64,000 bases of DNA from Hyphobacterium indicum (GCF_003129605.1 NZ_QBDX01000003.1:1-64000), one strand, 5' to 3'. Positions 18,417 to 28,794 are shown, counted from the stretch's first letter. Program-made: numbers and translations. Notes: a model not told the origin generated them from the letters alone.

Positions 18417-19729
18417 TATGCCCCTCCTTTTTTGATCGCCCTGATCTCCCGCCACTTCGCCAGCCGCTCGCCAATGGCCGCCTCGCGGCCCCGATCCGTC
18501 GGCTCGTAGAAGACCGGCCGGTCTTTCATTGTGTCCGGGAAATAATCCTGCCCGGAAAATCCACCTTCGGCATTATGGTCGTAGGCATAGCCCTCGCCAT
18601 AGCCCTCGGACTTCATAAGCTTCGTGGGTGCGTTGAGGATGTGTTTGGGCGGTGGCAGGGACCCGGTCTCGCTCGCGGCCTTTCTGGCGGTCTTGTAGGC
18701 GTTATAAACCGCATTCGACTTCGGCGCGCAGGCGAGATGGACCACGGCCTGCGCCAGCGCCAGCTCGCCTTCCGGTGACCCGAGGAAATCATAGGTCTCC
18801 TTGGCCGCCAGCGCCGCGTGAATGGCGGTGGGATCGGCCAGGCCGATATCCTCATTCGCCATCCGCACCAGACGCCGGGCCAGAAACAGCGGGTCTTCAC
18901 CCCCCTCCAGCATCCGCGCCAGCCAGTACAGCGCCGCGTCAGGGTCTGATCCACGCACTGACTTGTGCAGGGCGGAAATCAGATTGTAGTGCTCGTCCCG
19001 GTCGCGGTCATAGACCGGCGCGCGGCGTTGCAGATAGGTCGAGAGGTCTTCCGGCCCGAGCGGCTCGGTCCGGTCGAGCGAGAATAATTCCTCGACCAGG
19101 TTCAAAAGATACCGGCCATCACCGTTCGCCAGCTCCAGAACCGTGCGCCGTGCCTCTGGCGTCACCGGCAGCGGACGGCCGATATCGTCCTCGGCGCGTT
19201 TCACCAACAGCTCCAAGCTATCGGCTTCCAGCCGTTTCAGCACCAGCACCTGGGCGCGCGACAGCAGCGCCGCATTCAGCTCGAAGCTGGGATTCTCGGT
19301 CGTCGCCCCGACCAGCGTGATGATGCCCTCTTCCACCACCGGCAAGAAGCCATCCTGCTGGGCCCGGTTGAAGCGGTGGATTTCGTCAACAAAGAGCAGC
19401 GTGCCGCGGCCCGCCTGCCGCCGGGCACGGGCGCGGTCAAAAGCCTTCTTGAGGTCGGCGACGCCGGAAAACACCGCCGACAAGGGCTCGAATTCCAGAC
19501 CGGATTCCTCCGCCAGCAGCCGCGCTATCGTGGTTTTGCCGACCCCTGGCGGGCCCCACAGAATGATGGAGGCAAAGCGCTTCTGCGCCCGCATCCGCGC
19601 AATCGGCCCCTCGCCTTTCAGGAGGTGATCCTGCCCCACAACCTCATCCAGCGTTTTCGGACGCAGCCGGTCGGCCAGCGGACGCGGCGCATCATCTTCC
19701 AGACCGGCGGCTTCAAACAGTGAGCTCAT
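18416..19729 (-). CDS. rarA: Replication-associated recombination protein A (RarA/MgsA)
   Basis: 437 residues. AAA+ clamp-loader-like ATPase acting at stalled replication forks with SSB. Walker A GPPGVGKTT (59-67), Walker B LLFVDEIHRFN, sensor 1 VGATTENPSFE, then the C-terminal tetramerisation region with ALYWLARMLEGGEDPLFLARRLVR. All motifs are intact and the length is typical. Its end carries the ribosome site of the PIG-L deacetylase gene. Confidence 0.95.
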   Translation of the reverse strand: MSSLFEAAGLEDDAPRPLADRLRPKTLDEVVGQDHLLKGEGPIARMRAQKRFASIILWGPPGVGKTTIARLLAEESGLEFEPLSAVFSGVADLKKAFDRARARRQAGRGTLLFVDEIHRFNRAQQDGFLPVVEEGIITLVGATTENPSFELNAALLSRAQVLVLKRLEADSLELLVKRAEDDIGRPLPVTPEARRTVLELANGDGRYLLNLVEELFSLDRTEPLGPEDLSTYLQRRAPVYDRDRDEHYNLISALHKSVRGSDPDAALYWLARMLEGGEDPLFLARRLVRMANEDIGLADPTAIHAALAAKETYDFLGSPEGELALAQAVVHLACAPKSNAVYNAYKTARKAASETGSLPPPKHILNAPTKLMKSEGYGEGYAYDHNAEGGFSGQDYFPDTMKDRPVFYEPTDRGREAAIGERLAKWREIRAIKKGGA

Positions 19730-19765
19730 CGGGTTAGTCTAGCCTGCAACGCAAAGGGACGCACC

Positions 19766-20173
19766 ATGAAGAAATCGGTCGCACCATATCTGAGTGTGCG
19801 TGACGGCGATGCCGCCATCGCCTTCTATAAAACGGCTTTCGGAGCCGAGGAACTCGAACGCTTCGATTATGAGGGCAAGCTGGGCCATGCCACCTTGCGC
19901 ATCAATGATCATGTGCTGATGCTCGCCGATGAATTACCCGAAATGGAAGACATGACGGGCAATGTCGCCCCGCCCACGCTTGGCGGGCGCACAACTTTCA
20001 CCATTAATCTCACCGTCGATGATGCCGACAAATGGTTCGACCGCGCCATCAAGGCCGGAGCCACCGCCATTCGCCCGGTCACTGATGAATTCTTCGGCCG
20101 CCACGGCAAGCTGCGCGATCCTTTCGGTCATGTCTGGAGCGTGGTGACGCTGAACCGGGAGCGGCAGTCCTAG
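19766..20173 (+). CDS. VOC-superfamily protein (PhnB-like glyoxalase fold)
   Basis: 135 residues: two beta-alpha-beta-beta-beta modules, with YLSVRDGDAAIAFYKTAFGAE at the start and LRDPFGHVWSVVT at the end, the classic 3-demethylubiquinone/PhnB-type VOC pattern. Many such proteins are of unknown activity. It lies divergent from rarA and overlaps the 3' end of the convergent Deg protease gene by 4 bp. Confidence 0.85.
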   Translation: MKKSVAPYLSVRDGDAAIAFYKTAFGAEELERFDYEGKLGHATLRINDHVLMLADELPEMEDMTGNVAPPTLGGRTTFTINLTVDDADKWFDRAIKAGATAIRPVTDEFFGRHGKLRDPFGHVWSVVTLNRERQS

Positions 20174-21639
20174 AGCTGCAGATTGGCTTCCTGACGGAGG
20201 CCCCGGCGTTCAATCGCGATGGGCCAGGATTTGAGATCATCCTGCCCGTCCAGCAAGCGCTCGATATCCTCAATCTCGTCAATACGGGCGTCCAGAAGCT
20301 CCAGCACACGGTCACCGGGGCGGAAGCCGAAATAGTCTGCCGCCGAGCCGCGCTGCACGGACAGCACCACGACCCCGCGCGCAAAGGGATCGAAACCGAC
20401 TTCCTGATTGAAGGCGGGCGAGAGCTCGACTAGCTCCATTCCAGCCAGCGGATTGCGTCCCTCGATCACGCGGCGGGCCGGTTCGGCCTCACCCGGAGCG
20501 ACCTCGACCGGCACGTTCACCTCGATGCGATCCCCGTTCCGCAGGATCGCAAACCGGGAGGCTTCGCCAATGGCCCGTGTCGCATAACGGAAGCGCGCGC
20601 CCGGCTCGTCATTCACATCGACATCATCAATGGCGAGCACGATATCCCCCTGCCGCAATCCGGCCGCGTCCGCGGCGGCACCGGGATAGATATCCGAGAC
20701 CAGCGCCCCGCGCGGCCGGTCCAGGCCAAGCGAATTGGCAATTTCCCCGGTCACGGTTTGCAGGCGCGCGCCCAGCCAGGGCTGGATCAGCTCGCCCTCG
20801 GTCAGGGCGGCATCAACAACCCGGCGGACCATTTCAACAGGAATGGCAAATCCGATCCCGTTCGATCCGCCCGACCGTGAATAGATCGCCGAATTCACGC
20901 CAATCAGCGACCCGTCCATATTGATCAACGCGCCACCGGAATTGCCCGGATTGATGGCCGCATCGGTCTGGATGAAGAAGGCAAAGTCCGAGACCCCGAC
21001 TTCGGTCCGCGCCAATGCGGAGACGATGCCCGATGTCACGGTCTGACCCACACCGAATGGATTGCCGATCGCCAGCACCAGATCACCAATCTCGGCGGTG
21101 CCGGGCCGCGCCAGAGGCATGGCCGGAAGCGGCTCATCCGTGACGATGCGCAAAACCGCCAGATCGGTCTGTTCATCGGCAATCAGGATTTCAGCGTCAA
21201 ATTCCCGCCGGTCATTCAGCACAATGCGCAATTCATCCGCGCCCTGCACGACATGATTGTTGGTGACAACGACACCGGTGGAATCCACGATCACGCCCGA
21301 GCCGAGCGATCCCTGCTGACGCGGGCCCTGCTGGCCGAAAAAGCGGTTGAAGAAGGGATCCATCTGCCGCTGTACGGTACGCGTCGAATAGACATTGACG
21401 ACCGCTGGCGCCGCCTGCCGCACGACCGGCGCGAAGGAGAGCTGCATCTGCGCCTGGCTGTCCGGCACTTCGCGGAAACTGTCATCGGCCAGTGTTTCAC
21501 TCATGGCCGGCGTTTCGGCCGCCACCTCGCCCGCCGTGGACGCATCCGTCTGAACCGGATCTACCGGGTCATCCTGCGCCTGGCAGGCGGACGTGAACAG
21601 GGCTGCAGCTGTCAGGACTGAAAGCGCAAAACGTGTCAT
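20170..21639 (-). CDS. Deg/HtrA-type periplasmic serine protease
   Basis: 489 residues from MTRFALSVL at 21639 (GGAGA in front); a longer in-frame start at 21804 would run into the rplQ terminator. The signal sequence ends TSAC, so Cys19 may be lipidated, though Thr at -3 is atypical. The trypsin-like domain has catalytic His129 (TNNHVVQG), Asp159 (TDLAVLR) and Ser234 (GNSGGAL). Two PDZ domains follow (about 285-375 and 400-480), as in DegP/DegQ. It would degrade or hold misfolded envelope proteins. It converges on the VOC gene. Confidence 0.93.
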   Translation of the reverse strand: MTRFALSVLTAAALFTSACQAQDDPVDPVQTDASTAGEVAAETPAMSETLADDSFREVPDSQAQMQLSFAPVVRQAAPAVVNVYSTRTVQRQMDPFFNRFFGQQGPRQQGSLGSGVIVDSTGVVVTNNHVVQGADELRIVLNDRREFDAEILIADEQTDLAVLRIVTDEPLPAMPLARPGTAEIGDLVLAIGNPFGVGQTVTSGIVSALARTEVGVSDFAFFIQTDAAINPGNSGGALINMDGSLIGVNSAIYSRSGGSNGIGFAIPVEMVRRVVDAALTEGELIQPWLGARLQTVTGEIANSLGLDRPRGALVSDIYPGAAADAAGLRQGDIVLAIDDVDVNDEPGARFRYATRAIGEASRFAILRNGDRIEVNVPVEVAPGEAEPARRVIEGRNPLAGMELVELSPAFNQEVGFDPFARGVVVLSVQRGSAADYFGFRPGDRVLELLDARIDEIEDIERLLDGQDDLKSWPIAIERRGLRQEANLQL

Positions 21640-21674
21640 CGCGTCTCTCCGGTTTTCGTTTTGATCACTAGATA

Positions 21675-21707
21675 GGAAAAAGGCGGCTTCCGTAAAGAAG
21701 CCGCCTT
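21675..21707 (-). terminator. Intrinsic terminator of the rpsM-rpsK-rpoA-rplQ unit
   Basis: On the minus strand AAGGCGGCTT, an 8-nt loop, AAGCCGCCTT, then TTTCC, beginning about 27 nt after the rplQ stop codon. The stem is perfect. Confidence 0.9.
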
Positions 21708-21733
21708 GCAATGAATTCGCCATGAATTGAAGA

Positions 21734-22156
21734 TTACTCTTCAGCAAACTCTTCCATTTCAGCCATGCGGGCACGATCACCGGCACCGCGGGCGGCCGGA
21801 TCACGGTCCACCAGCTCGATCACAGCCATCGGCGCGTTGTCGCCATGACGGAAACCGGCTTTCAGAACGCGTGTGTAGCCGCCATTGCGCTCGGCATAGC
21901 GCGGCCCCAGCGTTTCAAACAGCTTGCCGACCTGCTCGACATTGCGGACCTTGGAGATGGCCTGACGGCGGGCATGCAGATCACCACGCTTTGCGAGCGT
22001 GATCAGCTTGTCCATGAAAGGCTTCATTTCCTTGGCTTTGGGAAGTGTGGTGACGATCTGCTCATGTTCAATGAGCGAGGCCGCCATGTTGGCAAACATG
22101 GCCTTGCGGTGCGAAGTGGTGCGACCGAGTTTGCGATGAGCGATGCCGTGACGCAT
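21734..22156 (-). CDS. rplQ: 50S ribosomal protein L17
   Basis: 140 residues (E. coli 127), beginning [20 protein letters not shown], the invariant L17 start. It sits near the peptide exit tunnel. The C-terminal 15 residues are acidic and extend past the E. coli protein, common in alphaproteobacteria. Last gene before the terminator at 21675-21707. Confidence 0.98.
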   Translation of the reverse strand: MRHGIAHRKLGRTTSHRKAMFANMAASLIEHEQIVTTLPKAKEMKPFMDKLITLAKRGDLHARRQAISKVRNVEQVGKLFETLGPRYAERNGGYTRVLKAGFRHGDNAPMAVIELVDRDPAARGAGDRARMAEMEEFAEE

Positions 22157-22206
22157 GGCGGTTTCTCCAAAAGTGTCAGATCAGGGGGATTTCACAATCG
22201 CCGTGA

Positions 22207-23226
22207 CTAGACGTTTTCCTCATATTTCTTGGCAAGATCCTCGATGTTCTCCGGCGGCCAGTTCGGCGCTTCCATACCCAGATGCAGACCCATCTGGGCG
22301 AGAACTTCCTTGATCTCGTTGAGCGATTTGCGGCCGAAATTCGGGGTCCGCAGCATTTCTGCCTCGGATTTCTGAATCAGGTCGCCGATATAGACGATAT
22401 TGTCGTTCTTCAGGCAGTTCGCCGAACGGACCGACAATTCCAGCTCGTCCACTTTCTTGAGAAGCGCCGGGTTGAAGTCGAGCTCGGGACGATCATCCTC
22501 TGCCGGACGGGCCTCGACGGCTTCCTCGAAGTTGATGAAGATCTGGAACTGGTCCTGGAGAATGCGCGCGGCAAAGGCCACCGCATCTTCCGGCGTGACC
22601 GTGCCATCGGTCTCGATGTCCAGCACCAGCTTGTCATAGTCCAGGACCTGACCTTCGCGGGTGTTTTCCACGCGATAGGCCACCCGCTTGACCGGGCTGT
22701 AGAGCGAGTCGATGGCGATCAGGCCGATCGGCGCATCTTCCGGACGGTTGCGCTCGGCCGGGACATAGCCCTTGCCACTGTCGACGGTCAGCGTGAAACG
22801 GATTTCAGCGCCCTCGTCCAGCGTGCAGATGACGTGGTCCTTGTTGACGATCTCGACGTCTGCGGTTTCCTCGATGTCGGCCGCGGTGACTTCGCCCGGA
22901 CCGGACTTGCGGAGCACAACGCGCTTCTCACCCTCATTGTGAACGCGAAGGGCAACACCCTTCAGGTTCAGAACGATATCGGTGACGTCTTCACGCACGC
23001 CCGGAATGGAAGAAAACTCGTGCACAACGCCATCGATCTGCAGCGAGGTGATCGCCGCACCCTGAAGCGAGGACAGCAGTACACGGCGCAACGCATTGCC
23101 CAGAGTCATGCCAAAGCCGCGCTCCAGCGGTTCGGCGATGATGGTGGCACTGCGTTCCGGATCGTGCCCCGGCTTCACCTCGGGCTTCATCGGACGAATG
23201 AGTTCTTGCCAGTTCTTCTCGATCAC
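22207..23226 (-). CDS. rpoA: RNA polymerase alpha subunit
   Basis: 339 residues. N-terminal assembly domain (1-235) with [20 protein letters not shown] near 45; flexible linker; C-terminal domain (about 255-325) with [19 protein letters not shown] and the [13 protein letters not shown] helix-hairpin that contacts UP elements and activators. Dimerises to nucleate assembly with the beta and beta' subunits encoded at 44703-48782 and 40418-44641. Lies between rpsK (81 bp) and rplQ (50 bp). Confidence 0.98.
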   Translation of the reverse strand: MIEKNWQELIRPMKPEVKPGHDPERSATIIAEPLERGFGMTLGNALRRVLLSSLQGAAITSLQIDGVVHEFSSIPGVREDVTDIVLNLKGVALRVHNEGEKRVVLRKSGPGEVTAADIEETADVEIVNKDHVICTLDEGAEIRFTLTVDSGKGYVPAERNRPEDAPIGLIAIDSLYSPVKRVAYRVENTREGQVLDYDKLVLDIETDGTVTPEDAVAFAARILQDQFQIFINFEEAVEARPAEDDRPELDFNPALLKKVDELELSVRSANCLKNDNIVYIGDLIQKSEAEMLRTPNFGRKSLNEIKEVLAQMGLHLGMEAPNWPPENIEDLAKKYEENV

Positions 23227-23307
23227 GGGTTAAACCCCTTCTTTCGCGCGCCAGGCCGGACCTCCGGTGGCGCGAATTCTCAATTTTCTGACGCCCCCGG
23301 CGGGAGA

Positions 23308-23697
23308 TCAGACCCGGCGGCGTTTCGGCGGCCGGCAACCATTGTGCGGGATCGACGTCACATCACGGATGGATGTGATGGTCAGACCGGCGGCCTGCAG
23401 GGCGCGGAGCGCCGATTCGCGGCCCGAACCCGGACCGGAAACGTTGACTTCCAGCGTCTTCATGCCGTGATCCATCGCCTTCTTGGCGGCTTCTTCCGCC
23501 GCGATCTGCGCAGCATAAGGCGTCGACTTGCGCGACCCCTTGAAGCCATTGGCCCCGGCCGTCGACCAGGAAATGGTGTTGCCCTGCGCGTCGGTGATGG
23601 TCACCTTCGTATTGTTGAAGCTCGCGCTGACGTGAGCCACGCCTGACGTGATATTCTTCCGCTCGCGGCGTTTGATGCGTTCTGGTGCTTTTGCCAT
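23308..23697 (-). CDS. rpsK: 30S ribosomal protein S11
   Basis: 129 residues, platform protein near the E site. Matches S11 throughout, with [31 protein letters not shown] and the basic C-terminus [12 protein letters not shown]. Follows rpsM by 12 bp and precedes rpoA. Confidence 0.98.
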   Translation of the reverse strand: MAKAPERIKRRERKNITSGVAHVSASFNNTKVTITDAQGNTISWSTAGANGFKGSRKSTPYAAQIAAEEAAKKAMDHGMKTLEVNVSGPGSGRESALRALQAAGLTITSIRDVTSIPHNGCRPPKRRRV

Positions 23698-23709
23698 GAC
23701 TTGGCCGCC

Positions 23710-24078
23710 CTATTTCTTCTTGCCGGCAATCGGCTTGGCCGGGCCCTTGCGGGTCCGGGCATTGGTGTGCGTGCGCTGGCCGCGAACGGGCAGGCCACGG
23801 CGATGCCGCAGGCCCCGATAGTTACCAAGGTCCATGAGACGCTTGATATTCACAGCCACTTCGCGGCGGAGATCTCCCTCCACCGTAAAGTCACGGTCAA
23901 TGGTTTCGCGGATCTGGATGACTTCCGCGTCCGAGAGTTCGTTGACACGCCGTTCAGAGGCAATGCCGACTTTCTCGCAAATTTCTTTCGCCTTCGCGGG
24001 ACCGATCCCGTGAATGTAGCGAAGCGCGATTTCAACGCGCTTGTTCGTCGGAATGTTGACGCCGGCGATACGGGCCAC
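23710..24078 (-). CDS. rpsM: 30S ribosomal protein S13
   Basis: 122 residues, head protein making inter-subunit bridge B1. Start [21 protein letters not shown]2TH motif with [13 protein letters not shown], and the C-terminal [19 protein letters not shown] extension that reaches tRNA. First gene after the promoter at 24179-24206. No rpmJ (L36) gene lies between it and secY-adk, unlike many bacteria. Confidence 0.98.
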   Translation of the reverse strand: MARIAGVNIPTNKRVEIALRYIHGIGPAKAKEICEKVGIASERRVNELSDAEVIQIRETIDRDFTVEGDLRREVAVNIKRLMDLGNYRGLRHRRGLPVRGQRTHTNARTRKGPAKPIAGKKK

Positions 24079-24178
24079 AATGCTCTCCTTAACTCAAATC
24101 GCGCCATTCACAGACGGTGAAACCACCCCGGCAGATCGCCGGACGAGGCAACGCCGCCCTTTTTCGCGAAGGGCGCTA

Positions 24179-24206
24179 TCTATATTGTCCGCACACCCCC
24201 CGTCAA
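24179..24206 (-). promoter_or_regulatory. Predicted promoter for rpsM-rpsK-rpoA-rplQ
   Basis: Minus-strand TTGACG and TATAGA separated by 16 nt, in the 150-bp gap between adk and rpsM. A hairpin CGCCCTT-N7-AAGGGCG (about 24154-24174) begins at or just after the expected start site and could shape the leader. AAGGAG precedes the rpsM start. The match to the sigma-70 family consensus is good. Confidence 0.6.
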
Positions 24207-24228
24207 CCGGGGAGATTGCGGGATTTCA

Positions 24229-24792
24229 TCAATCGTCGAGAGCTGTTGCAATCGCAGCGGAAACCGCTTCGATTGACCCCATGCCATCAACGTCCACAAC
24301 CTTGCCCGATGCCGCATAGTACGGAATCAACGGCGCAGTTTGCGTTTCATAGGCCTCAAGGCGCACCTTGAAGGCCTCCACCGTGTCGTCAGCGCGGCCT
24401 TCTTCCTCGGCGCGCTTCGCCATACGGCGGACCAATTCATCCTTGTCGACTACCAGGCGGATCACCCGGTCGACCTGCGTACCGCGAGCGGCGAGCGCCT
24501 TGTCCAGCGCTTCAGCCTGCGCAACGGTGCGCGGAAATCCGTCAAAGATCGCCCCGCCGGCCTTTTCGGCTTCCGGCAGGCGCTCCTCGATCAACTCGAT
24601 CACGATCTCGTCCGAGACGAGATTTCCGCCATCCATGACGGCCGCAACCCGGTTGCCCAGCTCGGTTCCGGCCGATCGTGCCGCGCGCAGCATGTCGCCG
24701 GTCGACAGCTGAACCCAGCCGCGCTGGTCAACCAGACGCTTGGCCTGGGTTCCCTTGCCGCATCCGGGAGGTCCGAACAGAACCAGATTCAT
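24229..24792 (-). CDS. adk: Adenylate kinase, short (LID-less) form
   Basis: 187 residues. P-loop GPPGCGKGTQAKR (7-19), AMP-site segments STGDMLRAA and DGFPRTVAQAEAL, and RMAKRAEEEGRADDT where the LID would be: the 27-residue zinc/LID insert of E. coli Adk is absent, as usual in alphaproteobacteria. It keeps AMP + ATP = 2 ADP in balance. Overlaps secY by 4 bp (ATGA). Confidence 0.97.
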   Translation of the reverse strand: MNLVLFGPPGCGKGTQAKRLVDQRGWVQLSTGDMLRAARSAGTELGNRVAAVMDGGNLVSDEIVIELIEERLPEAEKAGGAIFDGFPRTVAQAEALDKALAARGTQVDRVIRLVVDKDELVRRMAKRAEEEGRADDTVEAFKVRLEAYETQTAPLIPYYAASGKVVDVDGMGSIEAVSAAIATALDD

Positions 24793-26141
24793 CGGTTACG
24801 GCCCCGGAGCTTCTGCTTCTTGATCAGGCCTTCATACTGGTGCGCCAGCAGGTGGGACTGGATCTGTGTCACCGTGTCCATCGCCACCGAGACGATAATC
24901 AGGATGGACGTGCCCCCCAGAGCGAAGGTCACGGCCCCTGCCGCACCGGCGGTCAAAAGCTCGGGGATCAGAACAACCACCGCGAGATAGAGCGCGCCGA
25001 TCATGGTGAGGCGCGTCAGCACATAGTCGAGATACTCTGCCGTGCGCTTGCCCGGACGGATGCCCGGAAGGAAGCCGCCATATTTGCGGAGATTCTCGGC
25101 CACTTCCTCGGGATTGAAGACAATCGAGGTGTAGAAGAAGGCAAAGAAAATCACCATCGCACCATAGAGCGCGATGAACAGCGGCTGTCCGCGGCCGAGT
25201 TGCGCAGCAATCAGCTGCAACCAGTCCGGACCGGTGGTCGCCCACATGTTCGCAACGGTCGTCGGCAGCAGCAGCAGCGAAGTGGCGAAGATCGCCGGAA
25301 TCACGCCCGCCGTGTTCAGCTTCAGCGGCAGGAAAGAGGTGTCACCGCCGACCATGCGCTGGCCCTGCTGACGTTTCGGATACTGAACCAGAAGCCGGCG
25401 CTGCGACCGCTCGATAAAGACCACGAAGGCAAAGGTCGCCAACATCAGGGCGATGATGCCCAGAAGCGCGCCACCCGAAATCTGACCCTGGCGGGCCTGT
25501 TCGAACAGGCTGTAGATCAGCCCGGGCACAACGGCGACAATGCCGGTAAAGATGATCAGGGAGATGCCGTTTCCGACCCCACGGGACGTGATCTGCTCGC
25601 CCATCCACATCAACAGCATGGTGCCGCCGACAAATGTCAGCGTCGTGGACACGAGGAAGAACAGCCCCGGATTCAGGGCTACAGTCTGCCCGTTCACGCC
25701 CGGCTGCATCATCGACATGGCAATCGCGCCGCCCTGCACCGCGGCCAGAAGCACGGTCAGATAACGGGAATACTGGTTGATCTGCTTGCGGCCCTGCTCG
25801 CCACCTTCCTTCTTCAGCTTCTCCAGCGATGGCACGGTCGCCGCCATCAGCTGCATGATGATTGAAGCGGAAATGTAAGGCATCACATTCAGGGCAAAAA
25901 TCGCCATCCGCTCGACGGCACCGCCGGAGAAGATATTGAAAACGCCCACAACGCCGCCAGCCTGGCTGTCAAACACGGCCTGGTACTGGACCGGGTCGAT
26001 CCCGGGAACAGGAATATAGGTACCGAGACGATAGGCCACGAGAACGGCCAGGGTGAAGAATATCCGTTGCTGCAGCTCTTTGGCCTTCGCGAAGGACGCG
26101 AAGTTGATGTTTGATGCAAGCTGTTCAGCAGCAGAAGCCAT
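24789..26141 (-). CDS. secY: Preprotein translocase subunit SecY
   Basis: 450 residues with ten membrane helices. Plug/pore region with YISASIIMQLM near 90, the conserved cytosolic loop around IRPGKRTAEYLDYVLTRLT near 360, and RGVGNGISLIIFTGIVA near 190. Central channel of the Sec translocon, working with SecE at 52032-52289. Ends the spc-type ribosomal run and is coupled to adk. Confidence 0.98.
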   Translation of the reverse strand: MASAAEQLASNINFASFAKAKELQQRIFFTLAVLVAYRLGTYIPVPGIDPVQYQAVFDSQAGGVVGVFNIFSGGAVERMAIFALNVMPYISASIIMQLMAATVPSLEKLKKEGGEQGRKQINQYSRYLTVLLAAVQGGAIAMSMMQPGVNGQTVALNPGLFFLVSTTLTFVGGTMLLMWMGEQITSRGVGNGISLIIFTGIVAVVPGLIYSLFEQARQGQISGGALLGIIALMLATFAFVVFIERSQRRLLVQYPKRQQGQRMVGGDTSFLPLKLNTAGVIPAIFATSLLLLPTTVANMWATTGPDWLQLIAAQLGRGQPLFIALYGAMVIFFAFFYTSIVFNPEEVAENLRKYGGFLPGIRPGKRTAEYLDYVLTRLTMIGALYLAVVVLIPELLTAGAAGAVTFALGGTSILIIVSVAMDTVTQIQSHLLAHQYEGLIKKQKLRGRNR

Positions 26142-26164
26142 GGCCTATCCTCGTGATCCGCTGA

Positions 26165-26656
26165 TTACTCAGCAGCCTTGTCAGAGTTCTTGGCCTTTGG
26201 CGCCACGACGGTGATCTTGCCACCGGCTTTCTCGACAGCCTCGATGGCGGTCTTGGTCGCGCCTGCGACCGTGATCTCTACTTTGGACTTCAGCTCGCCT
26301 TTCGCAAGGAGGCGGACGCCATCCTTTGCACGGCGAACCAGGCCGGCCGCGATCAGCACATCGGCATCGATCGGCTTCTTGGCATCGATCTTATTGTCGG
26401 CAATCGCCTTTTCCAGACGGCCGATATTCACCTCTGCAAATGCCAGGCGGTTCGGCTTGTTGAAGCCCCGCTTCGGCAGACGCATGTGAAGCGGCATCTG
26501 ACCGCCTTCAAAGCCCTTGATCGCCACGCCCGAGCGCGCTTTCTGACCCTTGACGCCGCGGCCGCCGGTCTTGCCCTTGCCGGAGCCGATACCGCGGCCC
26601 ACACGGGTGCGGGTCTTGGTCGAGCCGGCATTATCGCGCAATTCATTGAGACGCAT
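26165..26656 (-). CDS. rplO: 50S ribosomal protein L15
   Basis: 163 residues (E. coli 144). Glycine/arginine-rich N-terminus ([20 protein letters not shown]) that threads into 23S rRNA, then the globular part. A Lys/Ala-rich C-terminal extension accounts for the extra length. Lies between rpmD and secY. Confidence 0.97.
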   Translation of the reverse strand: MRLNELRDNAGSTKTRTRVGRGIGSGKGKTGGRGVKGQKARSGVAIKGFEGGQMPLHMRLPKRGFNKPNRLAFAEVNIGRLEKAIADNKIDAKKPIDADVLIAAGLVRRAKDGVRLLAKGELKSKVEITVAGATKTAIEAVEKAGGKITVVAPKAKNSDKAAE

Positions 26657-26688
26657 AACTCATTCTCCTTCAAGGAGTGGCCTGAGGC

Positions 26689-26877
26689 CTACTCCCCGAC
26701 GATTTCCACCATGTGCGAGACCTTGCGGATCATTCCGCGGACTGCAGGTGTATCTTCCAGTTCGCGCACGCGGCCGATCTTGTTCAGACCGAGGCCAACG
26801 AGCGTTTTTTGCTGATCCTGCGGGCGCCGGATGGCGCTACCGGTTTGCCGGACCTTGAGGGTTTTCTTGGCAGCCAT
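26689..26877 (-). CDS. rpmD: 50S ribosomal protein L30
   Basis: 62 residues, near the usual 58-60. Compact ferredoxin-like fold: [20 protein letters not shown], then [20 protein letters not shown]. Sits between rpsE and rplO with short gaps. Confidence 0.95.
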   Translation of the reverse strand: MAAKKTLKVRQTGSAIRRPQDQQKTLVGLGLNKIGRVRELEDTPAVRGMIRKVSHMVEIVGE

Positions 26878-26886
26878 CTGACGCCC

Positions 26887-27474
26887 CTATCCTTCCAGAG
26901 ATTCCGGAGCCGAAGCGCCATCATTCCGGCGATTGACCAGGTCAGCCACCTTCATGCCACGCTTGGCCGCAATCGAACGCGGGCTCTTCTGATGCTTGAG
27001 GGCATCAAACGTCGCGCGGATCATGTTGTACGGGTTCGAGGACCCGGTCGACTTCGCGACCACATCCTGAACGCCCAGGGTTTCCAGAACAGCCCGCATC
27101 GGACCGCCGGCAATCACGCCGGTGCCCGGAGGGGCGGCGCGCAGCACGACCTTGCCGGCGCCATGACGTCCGGGCGCGTCGTGATGAAGCGTCCGGCCTT
27201 CACGCAGCGGAATGCGGACCATCGACTTCTTGGCCTCTTCCGTTGCCTTGCGGATCGCTTCCGGCACTTCGCGGGCCTTGCCCTGACCGAAACCGACGCG
27301 GCCCTTCTGGTCACCGACCACGACGAGTGCGGCAAACTGGAAATTCCGGCCACCCTTCACCGTCTTGGCGACGCGATTGATGTGCACCAGCTTGTCGACG
27401 ATTTCGTCCTGCTGGTCCTCATCCCGGTCGCGGCGGCGGCCGCGGCCGCGATTTTCTTCATTACGAGCCATCAA
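26887..27474 (-). CDS. rpsE: 30S ribosomal protein S5
   Basis: 195 residues (E. coli 167). Extra N-terminal stretch is Arg/Asp-rich ([14 protein letters not shown]) before the canonical [16 protein letters not shown]. The [20 protein letters not shown] region near decoding-site helix 34 is intact. Important for decoding accuracy and mRNA entry. Confidence 0.97.
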   Translation of the reverse strand: MMARNEENRGRGRRRDRDEDQQDEIVDKLVHINRVAKTVKGGRNFQFAALVVVGDQKGRVGFGQGKAREVPEAIRKATEEAKKSMVRIPLREGRTLHHDAPGRHGAGKVVLRAAPPGTGVIAGGPMRAVLETLGVQDVVAKSTGSSNPYNMIRATFDALKHQKSPRSIAAKRGMKVADLVNRRNDGASAPESLEG

Positions 27475-27482
27475 CCGCTCCC

Positions 27483-27839
27483 TTAAAAGTTCAATCCACC
27501 TTCACGAGCCGCTTCGGCCAAAGCCTTGATGCGTCCGTGAAAGATGAAACCGCCGCGATCAAAGACGACGTCCTTGATACCGGCTTTTGTGGCGCGCTCT
27601 GCCAGGCGTTTGCCGACGCTTGCAGCCGCTTCAACATTCGCACCGGATTCTTTCGAATCCTTCTCGGCGGTCGAGGCCGCAGCGAGTGTGACGCCCTGCT
27701 GATCGTCGATCAGTTGCGCATAGATGTGCTTCGACGAGCGGAAAACCGTAAGACGCGGCCGGCCGTTCGAGACTTTCTTGCGCAGCTTGCTGCGGTTTCG
27801 CAGCGCGCGGCGCTTCATTTTTTCGCGTGAGCTCAACAT
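27483..27839 (-). CDS. rplR: 50S ribosomal protein L18
   Basis: 118 residues. Binds 5S rRNA in the central protuberance with L5. [20 protein letters not shown] near 30 and the closing [20 protein letters not shown] are invariant in the family. Start [11 protein letters not shown]; an internal Met at residue 8 is the alternative. Confidence 0.97.
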   Translation of the reverse strand: MLSSREKMKRRALRNRSKLRKKVSNGRPRLTVFRSSKHIYAQLIDDQQGVTLAAASTAEKDSKESGANVEAAASVGKRLAERATKAGIKDVVFDRGGFIFHGRIKALAEAAREGGLNF

Positions 27840-27850
27840 CGTATTTGCGC

Positions 27851-28384
27851 CTACTTCTTCTTGCCTTCTTTGCGGCGGACATATTCACCCTGATAGTGAA
27901 CGCCCTTGCCCTTGTAGGGCTCCGGCGGACGGTATCCGCGAATTTCCGCTGCAACCTGGCCGACCATCTGCTTGTCAGCCCCGCTAACAATAACTTCCGT
28001 CGGCTTCGGGGCCTGGATCTGAATGCCCTGGGGCGGCTCATAGACCACATCGTGGCTGAAACCGAGTGCCAGCTTCAGGCTGGACCCCTGCATCTGTGCC
28101 CGGTACCCGACGCCTTGCAGCTCCAACGTCTTGTTGAAGCCTTCGGTGACGCCCGTCATCATGTTGGCGATCAGCGCACGGGTCATGCCCCACATGGCAC
28201 GAGCGCGTTTGCTCTCGTCCACGGGCTTGACTTCAATGCCCTCATCGCCTTGCGACAGGGTGACGTCTTCCACTGCAGTCAGGCTCAACTCGCCCTTCGG
28301 ACCCTTCAGCGTCAGCGCACGGCCATTGAGGCGGACCTCAACACCGGAACCAACGGCAATCGGGAGCTTTCCGATACGTGACAT
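27851..28384 (-). CDS. rplF: 50S ribosomal protein L6
   Basis: 177 residues, two similar alpha/beta domains. Begins [17 protein letters not shown]; the second domain carries [18 protein letters not shown], the rRNA contact near the sarcin-ricin loop and factor site. Ends in a Lys run (EGKKK). Confidence 0.98.
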   Translation of the reverse strand: MSRIGKLPIAVGSGVEVRLNGRALTLKGPKGELSLTAVEDVTLSQGDEGIEVKPVDESKRARAMWGMTRALIANMMTGVTEGFNKTLELQGVGYRAQMQGSSLKLALGFSHDVVYEPPQGIQIQAPKPTEVIVSGADKQMVGQVAAEIRGYRPPEPYKGKGVHYQGEYVRRKEGKKK

Positions 28385-28395
28385 GATCGTTCTCC

Positions 28396-28794
28396 CTAGC
28401 TGACCCTGCAGAGGATTTCGCCGCCGACATTCTGTTCACGAGCAGCAGCATCGGACATCACACCCATGGGGGTGGAGACAATCGCGATACCAAGACCGTT
28501 CGAGACCAGCGGGAGATCCTTCACTTTGGAATACACACGGCGGCCCGGCGTCGAGATCCGGCGGATCTCGGCGATAACAGGCTCGCCCTCGAAATACTTC
28601 AGTTCGATTTCGAACTCGCGCTTGCCATCGGCATGCTCGATTTCGGAATAGCCCCGGATGAAGCCTTCCGTCTGGAGCACATCCAGCACGCGCTTGCGAA
28701 GATTTGAAGCCGGTGTTGCGACAGTCGTCCGGTTACGCATCAGCGCGTTCCGGATACGTGTCAGCATATCACCGAGGGGATCGTTCATAGACAT
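28396..28794 (-). CDS. rpsH: 30S ribosomal protein S8
   Basis: 132 residues. Early 16S rRNA binder, and in E. coli the repressor of the spc operon by binding near rplE. Start [15 protein letters not shown] (second Met codon is equally possible). C-terminal [26 protein letters not shown] holds the RNA-binding residues. Confidence 0.97.
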   Translation of the reverse strand: MSMNDPLGDMLTRIRNALMRNRTTVATPASNLRKRVLDVLQTEGFIRGYSEIEHADGKREFEIELKYFEGEPVIAEIRRISTPGRRVYSKVKDLPLVSNGLGIAIVSTPMGVMSDAAAREQNVGGEILCRVS

